Positions 54,081 to 64,000 of a stretch of DNA of 64,000 nt are shown in pieces. Position numbers and translations under genes: made by a program. The notes below the pieces were generated by a model. It was not told where the DNA came from, made no database searches, and worked only from the letters and a program-made list of their open reading frames with translations. The stretch comes from Fragum whitleyi (Eukaryota; Mollusca; Bivalvia; Cardiida; Cardiidae): the NCBI GenBank assembly GCA_948146395.1, contig OX411544.1, positions 56,659,642 to 56,723,641 of the forward strand, read 5' to 3'. Positions within the stretch are counted from its first letter, which is position 1. Each line of letters starts with the position of its first letter.

Positions 54081-54534
54081 CTTACTTTATCTTTGGATTT
54101 TCTTCCGGGCTCTCCGTTTGTTTACAAAATTGCCGCCATGTTTGTTTACCGGAAGTAGCTGTCAATCTCTGAAAAAATTTTGACTCTTGCAAATCTAGTG
54201 GATTTTTTCAACAAGTCTGGCATCGACCTCCTTCAGTAAGGTGTTCTGGCTGTATCTCATTATTGTTATAACATCAGCAAGGAGGAGAAATAAAGAAAAG
54301 AAAAGAAAAATATCGGACCGGGAGAAGATAGATCTGCAATTTAGCGCATGCGCACCCGATCTTGAGCACGATGTGCTCAGATGAGCTTAAAATTAAATCA
54401 AATCTTAATTGATAGTTACTATCTTTTGTTAATTGAAATTCAACAAAGATCTACTAAATAGGAGACAGGAGAGAGTAAAGAAAGAGATGATCTTTTCAGG
54501 ATTTTTATCTAACATCAACAAAATAGGATCCCTT

Positions 54535-54785
54535 ACAGAAATACAAAGTTTGCTGCAAATTTGCCGCAAATTTGCCGCAAACTAATCTGTTTGCAAGAAC
54601 AGTTAGCAGCAACTTAACATGTGTTTGCGGCAGAAAATCCATTAGCTGCAAACATTCTGCGAACTCCTTAGATAAAAAAAAAATATGTTCCTGCAAACTA
54701 TTCGCAAACAGGAAGTTTGCAGTAGGTTTGCGAGAACACATTTTTTCATTAATTAGATCATGCACTTAGCAGGAAGTTTGCAAGA
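54535..54785. repeat. Imperfect palindromic repeat rich in gcaaact/agtttgc
   Basis: Repeated tttgccgcaaa and ttgcaagaac motifs on the left mirror gttcctgcaaactattcgc and gcaaacaggaagtttgc on the right. It gives overlapping frames on both strands that are artefacts of symmetry. Confidence 0.65.
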
Positions 54786-54840
54786 AGATGAACTTTGAAA
54801 AAAAATCTTTAAGTTTTTTCCCAACTGTAAACAGCTATTT

Positions 54841-55715
54841 TGAGTCATTATTAACCCTTCCAATGCTATATCTAAGTATTTTCTGCTGTAGGCCTACATA
54901 AGGCTTTAGCAGACAGTATAGACTAAGATCAGCCTGAATACATGTGCATTCTGATCTAAGCATACACTGTATCTAAGTGTGAAGATACTGATGGAAGAAA
55001 ATTTACTAAGAATTTTTTCTTATTATATCATCCGGTCCCTTCATAATACTGGTACCTAAAATAGTGTTTACAGCAGCCGAATACTCCATTTTTAAACTAA
55101 TATATATCATTTTCATTAAATATTATTAAAGATAAATGAATTTTTGTGCACATGATTAAAGAAGCTAACTGTAAATAATTCAAAATCCATCCCAAACATG
55201 AAAAGATACCATCTTGGTAAAGTATATTGTGAATATTAAAATAAGAGGTCAGATCATTCAGCAGAGGTTACCCAGAGGTTCAACACAGAAAACATTGCTA
55301 TATGGTTAAGGAATATTCATTCTAAATTCCTAAAATTCATAAACCAGAAAAGTTTTAAACCCAGCCAGCCTACCCAGATATAGTAGTCCCTCCCCAAGTT
55401 GAAACTCCTAACATGGTTCTATTTTGCTTAATACTGCTACGTATAAATGCAGAAAATCCCTTAATCTAAGGTGTTCTATTTTTAGCGCAAATTTGCCTCA
55501 CTGATATGATCACCACTAACAAGTGGTAATAAGATGCCACTGCCCATCAATTAGATAAACAAGTATGTGAGTTGATGGCTCATCAGTACAATGTAACCCT
55601 TTTAACTCATCAGATAATCCTATTACTGTATCACTTAATACATTCCCATGACATAGTCGGTTGTGTCTATTTTAATGATCAAAAAACAATCATCTTGTCC
55701 ATAGTGTCATACCAG
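54841..55715. other. Stretch with a degraded T1 MITE, otherwise plain
   Basis: ttaacccttccaatgctata and gatcagcctgaatacatgtg (54851-54985) are a decayed T1 MITE. The rest, up to the exon at 55716, shows no recognised repeat. A missing upstream exon of the unrecognised gene could be here but was not found. Confidence 0.4.
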
Positions 55716-55788
55716 CTTTGAAATAAATTTCGGAATATTTCGAGAAGAGGAACACATACCTGTATTGGATGCACGAGATTTTGAAATG
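55716..55788 (+). CDS. Penultimate coding exon of an unrecognised gene
   Basis: Seventy-three nt between acceptor ataccag and donor GTAAGA. One base completes a codon, then 24 codons read FEINFGIFREEEHIPVLDAR and DFEM. Its phase 0 end joins the exon at 58868 without a stop. I do not recognise the family. A TTAA MITE starts 21 nt after the donor. Upstream exons were not found; the retrotransposon may lie inside an intron of this gene. Confidence 0.5.
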
Positions 55789-56213
55789 GTAAGAAGTTAA
55801 AATCTATATTTAACCCTTGTCATACTGTTTATGATATTGTCCTCTCTAATATAAATTCACATCATTGGCAAACTGTAGGATTGGCTCGTACAGATTCGTG
55901 CAATCTGAGCTTAGTCTGTCCTCTACTACATGAAAGTAGGAAAACTTGAGCAAGGATGGATGAAATTTCCTTTAAAATTTGTTGAAAAAAATATAAATAC
56001 AGCAGTTTAAAGGTTAAGCTTATTTTGATTTACCTCCATGATGAGTTTTCCAATAGTACTGAAATAATTTTGAAACACACAAATTTTGGAGTTAACCAAT
56101 TTTTTTTTATCATGATTATCATTTAAACAAAAATAATATTGACAAATGAAACATATTTTTTTTAAAAATTATCAGTAATATTATAGATATTTTGACATTG
56201 AAAAAAAGTTAAA

Positions 56214-58330
56214 TTCTAGCTCTACTGGCCAAAGGTCAGAAAAGCTATTACGATATCGGTTTTCTCGTCCGGCGTTCATCCGTCTGTCTGTCCGTCCATC
56301 CATTAACTTTTGCTTGTTAACACTGTAAAGTCCAGATTTTTTATCCGATTGTCTCCAAACTTGGCCAGAATGAACGGACCATCGCAAGGATCGTTCCTTT
56401 GGAAAATGGATCAGATCTGTCAAGTGTCAAGGGAAAAGAAACCTAATAAAAATCTAATGAAAATCCTCCTTAATGCTCGAAAGTCCACAGCTTTCGTCTA
56501 ATTGTCTTCAAACTCGCTAAGAAAGAATGTACCATCACAAGTATGGTTCCTTGCGAAAATGGGCCAAAACTTTGTCATCAAAACTCTTTATTAATGGATA
56601 CAAACAAGTGTAACTTTCAGAGAATTTTACATTTCCAGTGACTAAGTGCATTTTTAGCTTTTTAGCCCACCTGAGCACGAAGTGCTCAAGGGAACTATTA
56701 TGATCTATCAATGTCCGGCGTCCGTCCGTCTGTCCGTCACGGCGTCAACAATTTCTTTTAATGACATCTCCTCCTAAACTTCTGAGTCAAAATCAACCAA
56801 ACTTGGCAGAAGTATTTCTTGGGTGGTCCCTTGTAAAAATTGCTAAAATGGAAAGGATCCGTGCCATATCACGGGAAAAGGGGCTTTAATGACAATTTTC
56901 TTGTTTACACTCTTGCGGCCACTTATATGGTCCAATCATCATGAAACTTGGTCAGAATGTTTGTTAGGTCATGAGGATGAACTCTTTTCCGTGCCATATC
57001 ACGGGAAAAGGGGCCATAATGACAATTTTCTTGTAAGAGCTCCAGACGCCACATATATGACTCAAACTTCATGAAACATGGCCAGAATGTTTGTCAGGGC
57101 TCAAGAATGAACCCTATTGAAAATGGAAAGGATCCGTGCCATATCATGGGAAAAGGGGCCTTAATGACCATTTATGTTTACACAGAAGATGCAACAAAAT
57201 AGGGTACAATCATCATGAAATTTGGTCAGAATGTTTGTTAGGTCATGAGGATGAACTCTTTTAAAAATGGGAAGGATCCGTGCCATATCACAAGAAAAGG
57301 GGACTTTAAGACAATTTTCTTGTAAGAGCTCCAGCACCACAAATTTGGTCCAATCTTCATGAAACTTGGACAAAATGTTTGCCAGGTCACAAGAATGAAC
57401 TCTGTTGAAAATGGGAAGGATTCATGCCATATCAAAGGAAAAGGCGTCTTAATGACAATTTACTTGAAATAACTCTAATGCCCACAAATATGGCCCAATT
57501 TTGCTGAAACTTGGTTTTATGTAGAAATTATCTTCTTTATGACATCTGCCTTTTTAATTGATGTGATGTGCCAGTGATCAAAGAGACTCAGGTGAGCAAT
57601 CTAGGACCATCATGGTCCTCTTGTTTAGTTATATGCTGTGTCATGATTAAAGGGGCATTTATGTATATTCTTTAAACACAATTCCTTCATTTATTTAGGG
57701 AAAATAATTAGCATTTCACTTAGAATTCTACATCATGTGATGTAGTCTAGTACACTTGTAATAAAATACCCCATCAAAGAAAAAAGGGCCTTAATTTAAA
57801 CTTCCTTGTTAACAAAACTCCTCTTTTATTGATGGATGCATTTATGAGAAACCTTCACAGAATATTCCATTTCTAGTGACTTTATGCATTTGCGGCTGTC
57901 TAGATATATGCCGCGTCATGATAAAAAGAGCCTCAGAGTATATTTAACATAACTCCTTCATTTAAAAATTAAATTTAATGAAAATTTCACTTTGTATTTT
58001 ACATCATGTAACCATGTTCATATTGATATGGTTTGTTGATTTAACATTGCATCATAGAAAAGAAGGCCTAAAGGTAAACTTCCTTGTTAACAAAACTCCT
58101 CTTTTATTATGATACAATTAATGAAACATTCATGTGAAACTTTCACAGAATATTTCATTTCTCATTACTTTGTGCAATTGTGGCTGTTTAATTATATGCC
58201 GCGTCATTATAACAGGAGCCTTTGTGTATATTCATTTCTTTCATTTTTACTCGGAAGTTAATGAAAAAATCACCTATTCTACACCATGTGACCATGTGCA
58301 TATTGATGGGGTCTGATAGTCAATTGTTTC
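56214..58330 (+). mobile_element. Family I Helentron-like element with nested family A
   Basis: Starts ctagctctactggccaaagg, then tctcgtccggcgttc and (CTGTC)n. After 57624 it has about 290-bp repeats (ttccttgttaacaaaactcc near 57802 and 58079; atatgccgcgtcatgat near 57906 and 58194). A family A element (56663-57623) interrupts it. Confidence 0.65.
56663..57623 (+). mobile_element. Family A element nested in family I
   Basis: AGCCCACCTGAGCACGAAGT, tccgtccgtctgtccgtcac, five core units with ggatccgtgccatatcacgg, and end gtgagcaatctaggaccatc with palindrome. It is inserted within a T run: gcttttt before, tttagttatatgc after. Confidence 0.8.
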
Positions 58331-58867
58331 AAAGACATGTTCAATTGAAAAAAATGACCTTTCAAATGTGACCTTGACCTTGGAAATCTAAAAATTCATC
58401 TCAAATGTCACATCTATTTATGATGAAAAACAATGGTACTAAGTGATATTGAAAAACTCTAAACAAGTAAGATAGACTCACACACGAATGTAAGAATTTA
58501 GTCATGAATACCAACCTATCATAGTTACAAGATTGTCACTTGATAAAGTGGTCTTGACAAAAAGTATGATGGCTATCATTATGATACTTTATTGTTTTTT
58601 GTTACTCACTGAGCATTATTTTAATGTGAAATAAGCAAAATTCTATCTCAAATCTTGGGAATGTAAATTCTATGACAAGACCTTTACTCTTGAGCGTAGT
58701 TAGACAGCCTTTACTGGAACCAGCAATCATTGACAAACTTAAAACTTTCAACAAGGTTTATTCTTTTGAGTTGTTGCCTAGTCTTTCTAAATAAATGAAA
58801 CCCTCTTTAAGCTCTATATAAACTGTAATAACATTTCAAAGTTATATTTACAGCATACAACTTGCAG

Positions 58868-58975
58868 AGTTTTCCATTAGATCAAGCTAATAAGATGCCA
58901 GAACAATTACCACCCAGTCCCCTCCAGTGGTTAAAAGAAACTATCAACATAGACCAAAGGTCAAAGGGATGTTAA
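58868..58975 (+). CDS. Last coding exon of the same unrecognised gene
   Basis: Acceptor acttgcag, then 35 codons SFPLDQANKMPEQLPPSPLQ, WLKETINIDQRSKGC and TAA. Proline-rich, not recognised. A nearby alternative acceptor (tttacag, 58853) would put a stop in this phase after eight codons. After the stop a consensus donor GTAAGT occurs at 59032, and an acceptor at 59427, so a 3' UTR intron or a transcript running into the next gene is possible. Confidence 0.5.
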   Translation, partial: SFPLDQANKMPEQLPPSPLQWLKETINIDQRSKGC

Positions 58976-59432
58976 CATGATTCTGAAACCACAAGAGGAC
59001 CAGCTGATTCATCCCCTGAAAATCTAACAAAAGTAAGTGCTCTTCTTGGGTTTTAAACACTCACCGCACCTATAATTCATAAGCCAAAAATTATTAAGTT
59101 CATAATCAAACATCCTTTGGAGATAAAAATGAAGTTGCACTGTGTGTCATTTGATTAAAGTGTCTTTAATGTTCAATACCTTATAACTTATAGTTTAAAT
59201 GAAAATATAAACAAAGTAAACCTAACCAGTGGCATTGCCAGAATTTGAACCATCATCTTCAATTTCTCTTTGCTTACATTTCCCCTGCCACTGAGTCATG
59301 CATTACCGTAATTAATTTAATGGATCATACGGTCTGAGTTGTTTAAATAACCAATGACTTTGTCTGTTGACAGTTTAAATAAAGAGTATTATAACAAAAC
59401 ATTTATTTTTCTCTTTTGGAATCATAGGTAAA
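58976..59432 (+). other. Spacer between the unrecognised gene and the giant ORF
   Basis: Contains a consensus donor (GTAAGT, 59032), an AATAAA (59378) and a polypyrimidine-AG acceptor (59427). No repeat family recognised. It could be 3' flank, a 396-nt intron, or both in different transcripts. Confidence 0.45.
59378..59383 (+). promoter_or_regulatory. Possible poly(A) signal AATAAA
   Basis: A canonical AATAAA about 400 nt after the stop at 58975 and 50 nt before the next coding frame. It could end the upstream transcript. The hexamer is short and common in AT-rich DNA. Confidence 0.3.
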
Positions 59433-62400
59433 ATGCCCATCAGAATACCTCAACTGCAGAATCTTCAATTCCTACATGAAGGAACAGAAAAACTCTTAAA
59501 ATTGGATGATTTTCTAACTTTTATAAAGGAAAACAAGGCTGATGGTGACAAAAAAGTTCGTAAAGATAACATTGTAGAATTTCTTTCAAGGAAAAAAGCT
59601 ATTCAGAACATTCAAGGAAGTAATTATGTGAAATTTCAGGGACTTCTTTTATATGTTATTGATAAAATAGAAGATCTTCAAATTTGCAAAACCATTTTTG
59701 ATGGTGTGACAAAGATCTTATTTGGACAATATGAAGATGAAACTTCAACTGTCTTAAAATTATATGAAGACGTTGCTAGAAGCAAACTTTTTTTAACGTG
59801 CCCTGATTTCGAATTTGATGAAAGAAGTATAGGAAGTTTACATTCAGAGTACAAAAGAAGGTTTACCAAGGATTCTTGGCAAAACATCTGCTTGTTTGAA
59901 CATCATTTTCATAAAAAACATCCAGTTATTTTGAACTACGAGGATCAGTTAGTTGAAAAAACAAAGTATTTCAAAAAACTTGCTGAGAGTTTTAAGATAG
60001 TTAAATATTTTTCACATGAATTAGTGCCAAATTATATTGAAACCACTATAAAAAGACAAAATACAGCTGAAACATTAAATGGGCAAACAGTCGTTATAGG
60101 TAATGTAACACATGCTTACACTGGTTTTCGGGAATGTTTGTCAGCCTGTAACTTACTGACAGACGAATTGCAAACTTTTGTCACAACAGAATGCATGAAA
60201 ATAATATGCTCAGAAAACGTTGATGGAATACATGTTTATACAGAATCACCTGAGCAGAATGAAGAAATATTTGAGCAATTAGCAGACATTCTTAAAAGGG
60301 AAATAAACAAGAAACACTATGTTTTTGTTCACAAGGTTGTTTTTCTAGTAAAGGGGACCCTTAAAAGGTATACATGTGATTATTGTTTAAATCACCATAA
60401 ATTCCACTTACGTGATGACTTTTATTCGAAGTCGTTAGCGGAAAATGTTCTTTATATATCCGGAGCAGTTTCAAACAGTGACATTAATTTAAATCCAAGT
60501 GTGATTGAGTCAAGGTCACAATCATTTTGCACCTATTGTTTCAAGTCTGTTGCAGACTTTATTCACAAGCCTTTAGACTGGAGGAATTTTGACATATGTG
60601 GAGAGTGGTATTTGGAAGTTCCCTTAGAACTCCAAATTCTGTTTTCTAATCTGTTTATAAATAAAAAGACACTTTGTGCTTCAAAAGATACAAGTTCCTA
60701 CACAATGAAAAAATTATCAAAGCTATATGCTCTTTTGGAGTTTGGATTAAACATCCATAACAAAAACTTCTATGGACTTAACCAACGTCTAAATACAGAA
60801 GAACTTATAGTCAATTGTCATGCAATTACTACAGTGTTTAACATAACTGCCCAATATGGGGCAACAAACAGCCTGAAATTTGCAAGTAATTGGTTGATGC
60901 AAAGAAGTGACGCTGACCAAATATATTATGAAACTTTTATCAAGAAATATCCACTACACTACAGGGCAAAAAATGAAAACCATGAATCAGAAAAACTTGT
61001 CAGCATGAGGGAATGTTTACCCATTTTCTACCTTGACAATTTACTGAGACTTAGGAGTCATTCTGATCCAGATCGTGGATCAAACCAAACGAGTCAATTA
61101 TGCACTCTTCCCATAACGTTAAAAGGAATACCAAAAGACAGTCATTTAGTCTCTACCTGGCACAAAGACTCTTGTAACTCATTCACTGACTGTGAATGTA
61201 TGGATCAAGAAGTCCTTGGTAAATTAGACAAAGAACTTTTACTGGACTTAACAGAGAATGAAGACCATGTATTTAGCATATTTAAGTTGCAGATGTTTTG
61301 CTGTCCTGGTTTTTATTTTGAAGACCTCAAAGGTCTCTTCACAGAGTATGATAATTATCATACTGCTGAAGAGGTCAATACACTGGATCAATCATTGCAG
61401 TCAGTATCCCTAAATGAGTCAAATATTTTGACCATTGAGGAGCTTGATATGATAGAGAAATTGGAAAAGAGCTTGGACATTGAGACAGATGATGATGATT
61501 CCGAACTTAATGACTTAGAAGGTCGATGTGATTATTCCTCTGAAGAAGAAGGCTACGATATGCAAGAAACTCAATCAAAATTTGAAAATGAACATTGCCA
61601 AGAAATCAACACTCTGGATTTATCTGCAATAGAAACTGATCAAATGTTAAGCGAAGAGAATTTTTCAAATGAAACTGATGAAGGTTCCAAGGATACATTT
61701 TCATCAGATAAACAAGATGCTAAACATACAAAAAATGTAACAAAAGAGTTGCAAAGCACAAGTGCTATGTTTGAGAATGGATCTTCAAAGAACAGCTCAA
61801 AAAATAAATCAAAAAGTGAATTAAGTTCACAACAATCTATTTTACCAGAATCTGTCAGACTTAAAACCTTTCAAGTCCCACCACTGCTTTGTCGTCATCC
61901 AACACCCGCTGAGGGTCGTGATGACGATGTCAATGTCTTGCGTAATATTCTTCAGGACACACTGTTAAAGTTGGGTAGATACCCTGACACCAAATGTAAA
62001 GAAAGAATATTATTTGCCCCTGATTATAAAATAGCAAAAAATCTGCTTCATCTCTTGAAAACAGATGAAAAATTTCAAAGTTTCCTGCCAGAATTTCCAG
62101 TTCTTCATTTAAAGAAATCCAAGATTAATAACCTTTTTGCAGCATACAAGGAAGCAGGTATAATAAATCTTTTAAAGTTTATGAAAGATGAAGAACAAGA
62201 GAAAGATTGGATGGACTTAATTTCTCTCAGAAACATAGAAACTGCAGCTAGAAACATAAAAAGATTATCGTTTGCTTTTCATCTGGCATTTTTGATACGA
62301 TTTTTATGTTCACTACCTAGCAGTGAAAGAGAAGATTTGCTATATGATTTGGATCAGCAAGATTTAACACTAATATCCAAAAAATGGTTGACCCTATTTC

Positions 62401-64000
62401 AAAATTTTATTGCAAGTGGAAAGTCTCAAAATGCAACATTCGCATTGCATGTTGATATGATGTCTCATTTCGACGAAATCGTCGGAATTAGCATTGCTGA
62501 ACGGCTAGGTGGTAATGACGGCTATAACCTTCTTCTTTCCTGTGTAAAGACCTCTCTCCCATTTGCCTTCCTAAATGGTTCTACCTCATATGCTTCCTTC
62601 TGTACTGAACTAATGCATATTCATTATTCTGCTGGTTGCTTTCACAAAAATATGAAGCAAAGCCTCTTTACAACTCCACATAAAGACAGCAATGTTAATT
62701 TTGCTCTGGATACACAGCGTGAAATTGATCATCAAGATGCTGTAAAAGGTTTTAGGCCTCGAGCAACAATGCAGTCAGTCATACCTAGAATGGCTGTAGT
62801 TGATCACTTTACAGAAGTTCAAAGAACAAGACATTCTTTGAACAAATCTGATGTTGACATAAATAGCACGACAATGGATACAGAAACGAAAACAGAAAAT
62901 GAACCAAATTTGGATATCAAAATTTCAAAGAAGGACTTAGAGTTTGCTATCCCCGTTGCAAGGCTTGTGCTACGTGCTGGAGCGTTATGTACAGACAAAG
63001 ATGATGAGCCAAGAAACTTGTACCATCCAGATAAAATTAGGTTGTCTACTTCTATTCTTGACAGAGAAACGTACGAAACCGGGAAGTTTTTGATAATGAA
63101 ATTTGCATGTCAGCAAGGTCTTTTCCAACTTTCCCGAGAAGATATACCCAACATTTCTTCAGTCTGTGGTCCAAAAGAGCTTTTGCAACGAGTAAAAAAC
63201 ACCAAAGGCATTACCCTTAGAAGATCAACATTGAAAAATAAAACAATGACGGAAGAAGAGAAAAGAGAGTATAAAAGAAAAGCCAAAGTTAAAAAAGAAA
63301 CAAATATTGTAGAATGCTTAAGTTCAGATTTGAACACCTGTCAGTCTATAGTGAAACCAGATGGAAGTAAACCTACATTAGACAAATCTCGTGGTGTTAA
63401 GAAAGCTCTGATGAAGATGCTTTCCTACTCTTTGCAATCTGATGACTCTACATTAACCCCTGAGGAGACCATTTTGAAAGAAAGGCTTGTATATAACGAC
63501 TCCAATATGGATTTAACATTTAAAGAACAAGTAAAATATGCATCAATAGAATTTGCAGGAGTTAAATTCCGCACAAAGGCTACAACAGGTCTCGAGTATT
63601 TGGAACATGTTGAGAAAGGAGTTCTGAGTAGGGTTTTAAAAGAATTTCCGTCTCTAAAGAGATTAGTACTATGTGAAGAAAAATACAGTTACACACCTGA
63701 TGACTTCAAAGCTGCTACAAGAAAAAAACGTCAAAAGGTAGTATCTACTTCGATATCTCACTTAAAGGAAGCAACTGACATTCTTACGGATGAAAAATTG
63801 ACAAAAACTGCTCTCATTACCACAGATTTAGGAAAGAGGTTAATCAGTAATTACCTTGCACAAAATGTTCATAAGATGACACTCAAACATGATATAATTC
63901 TTGATATTGACAGTGAATTTATAACAAGGACTGCTCCTTGTTCAAGTTGCCAGAATTCATGCAGCTGTCCCAATAGTAAATACACTGTTCCAGTAAGAGC
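59433..64000 (+). CDS. Large uncharacterised protein, intronless so far, 3' end outside window
   Basis: An uninterrupted frame of 1522 codons plus two bases from an ATG at 59433 to the window edge. The start is the first ATG after an in-frame TAA at 59376. It has A at -3 and lies 6 nt after a polypyrimidine-AG (59427), so a 5' UTR intron may end there. I do not recognise the family. Visible: a CxxC pair at 315/318 and another at 366/369 (possible zinc site); an acidic, Ser-rich, probably disordered region at about 680-810; a mixed alpha/beta region 830-1115; a basic patch (EEEKREYKRKAKVKKET) near 1275; a cysteine cluster C1503, C1506, C1510, C1512 just after ILDIDSEF. The 1000-1115 region vaguely recalls DUF6589-type proteins of cnidarians and molluscs; that is an impression only. 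No signal peptide or membrane segment is evident. Such a long intronless frame beside intron-rich genes hints at mobile-element or captured origin, but a host gene with one giant exon is equally possible. Confidence 0.85.
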   Translation, partial: MPIRIPQLQNLQFLHEGTEKLLKLDDFLTFIKENKADGDKKVRKDNIVEFLSRKKAIQNIQGSNYVKFQGLLLYVIDKIEDLQICKTIFDGVTKILFGQYEDETSTVLKLYEDVARSKLFLTCPDFEFDERSIGSLHSEYKRRFTKDSWQNICLFEHHFHKKHPVILNYEDQLVEKTKYFKKLAESFKIVKYFSHELVPNYIETTIKRQNTAETLNGQTVVIGNVTHAYTGFRECLSACNLLTDELQTFVTTECMKIICSENVDGIHVYTESPEQNEEIFEQLADILKREINKKHYVFVHKVVFLVKGTLKRYTCDYCLNHHKFHLRDDFYSKSLAENVLYISGAVSNSDINLNPSVIESRSQSFCTYCFKSVADFIHKPLDWRNFDICGEWYLEVPLELQILFSNLFINKKTLCASKDTSSYTMKKLSKLYALLEFGLNIHNKNFYGLNQRLNTEELIVNCHAITTVFNITAQYGATNSLKFASNWLMQRSDADQIYYETFIKKYPLHYRAKNENHESEKLVSMRECLPIFYLDNLLRLRSHSDPDRGSNQTSQLCTLPITLKGIPKDSHLVSTWHKDSCNSFTDCECMDQEVLGKLDKELLLDLTENEDHVFSIFKLQMFCCPGFYFEDLKGLFTEYDNYHTAEEVNTLDQSLQSVSLNESNILTIEELDMIEKLEKSLDIETDDDDSELNDLEGRCDYSSEEEGYDMQETQSKFENEHCQEINTLDLSAIETDQMLSEENFSNETDEGSKDTFSSDKQDAKHTKNVTKELQSTSAMFENGSSKNSSKNKSKSELSSQQSILPESVRLKTFQVPPLLCRHPTPAEGRDDDVNVLRNILQDTLLKLGRYPDTKCKERILFAPDYKIAKNLLHLLKTDEKFQSFLPEFPVLHLKKSKINNLFAAYKEAGIINLLKFMKDEEQEKDWMDLISLRNIETAARNIKRLSFAFHLAFLIRFLCSLPSSEREDLLYDLDQQDLTLISKKWLTLFQNFIASGKSQNATFALHVDMMSHFDEIVGISIAERLGGNDGYNLLLSCVKTSLPFAFLNGSTSYASFCTELMHIHYSAGCFHKNMKQSLFTTPHKDSNVNFALDTQREIDHQDAVKGFRPRATMQSVIPRMAVVDHFTEVQRTRHSLNKSDVDINSTTMDTETKTENEPNLDIKISKKDLEFAIPVARLVLRAGALCTDKDDEPRNLYHPDKIRLSTSILDRETYETGKFLIMKFACQQGLFQLSREDIPNISSVCGPKELLQRVKNTKGITLRRSTLKNKTMTEEEKREYKRKAKVKKETNIVECLSSDLNTCQSIVKPDGSKPTLDKSRGVKKALMKMLSYSLQSDDSTLTPEETILKERLVYNDSNMDLTFKEQVKYASIEFAGVKFRTKATTGLEYLEHVEKGVLSRVLKEFPSLKRLVLCEEKYSYTPDDFKAATRKKRQKVVSTSISHLKEATDILTDEKLTKTALITTDLGKRLISNYLAQNVHKMTLKHDIILDIDSEFITRTAPCSSCQNSCSCPNSKYTVPVR

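Larger units (their letters stand above)
50506..54360 (-). mobile_element. CR1/L2-type non-LTR retrotransposon, nearly full length
   Basis: About 3.85 kb on the minus strand. In order it holds a 5' leader (54081-54360), an N-terminal hydrophobic stretch and 2A-type motif, a PHD finger, an endonuclease, a reverse transcriptase and a short 3' UTR ending in a (GTAGAA)-like repeat. It interrupts a minus-strand family A element: the repeat stops at …gctcacctt (50505) and resumes at cttgagcac (54361), so at most a 3-bp duplication (CTT) is visible. Coding capacity is damaged by an in-frame TAA (52593-52595) and a frameshift near 52140. The boundaries come from the interrupted repeat. Confidence 0.9.
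50105..54395 (-). mobile_element. Family A element split by the retrotransposon
   Basis: 50105-50505 (in reverse: core units with gtcaggtcacaaggatgaac and gtgatcattgaatatctgtc) and 54361-54395 (in reverse agctcatctgagcacatcgt). Together they form one minus-strand family A element with the LINE between cacctt and cttgagcac. Confidence 0.75.

Noticed and set aside
59433..64000. Viral or Polinton/Maverick gene
   Set aside because: No capsid, polymerase, protease or integrase motif was seen, and no terminal repeats are within reach. Kept as unassigned rather than viral.

Overview
The window is eukaryotic, AT-rich and dominated by short repeats. It carries spliced genes with conserved GT/AG borders, and the best guess is a bivalve mollusc. 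That guess rests on the dense families of non-autonomous elements with 140-155 bp core repeats and (CTGT)n tracts (known from bivalves as 'pearl'/Helentron-type repeats), a tRNA-derived SINE, and the gene families present. The species cannot be named from the sequence alone.

Layout. (1) 3453-32508, plus strand: thirteen exons of an ERLEC1 (endoplasmic reticulum lectin 1) orthologue. Exon phases all agree and give 428 codons plus a stop. The signal-peptide exon lies before the window or was not found. (2) 38704-48681, minus strand: seven exons of a prostaglandin reductase 2-like (PTGR2) MDR oxidoreductase, convergent with ERLEC1. Only about the first 12 residues are uncertain; a 32-nt candidate exon sits at 49302-49333. 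(3) 50506-54360, minus strand: a nearly complete CR1/L2-type non-LTR retrotransposon. It has a PHD finger, an apurinic-type endonuclease, a reverse transcriptase and an N-terminal 2A-type motif, and is broken by one stop codon and one frameshift. (4) 55716-58975, plus strand: the last two exons of an unrecognised gene. (5) 59433 to the window end, plus strand: an uninterrupted reading frame of at least 1522 codons, unrecognised, still open at the edge.

Introns and intergenic DNA are almost wholly nested repeats: Helentron-like elements of several families (A to I), TTAA-flanked MITEs, TIR elements, palindromic hairpins, foldbacks and SINE pieces. Several insertions can be proved inside the window because an uninterrupted relative (empty site) is also present. 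Repeats often lie within about 25 nt of splice junctions. One splice acceptor is the last unit of a five-fold 39-bp tandem amplification.

ERLEC1 (ER glycoprotein quality control) and PTGR2 (NADPH-dependent lipid enone reduction) have no known functional link; their proximity looks incidental. I found no bacterial features, CRISPR array, rRNA or convincing functional tRNA.
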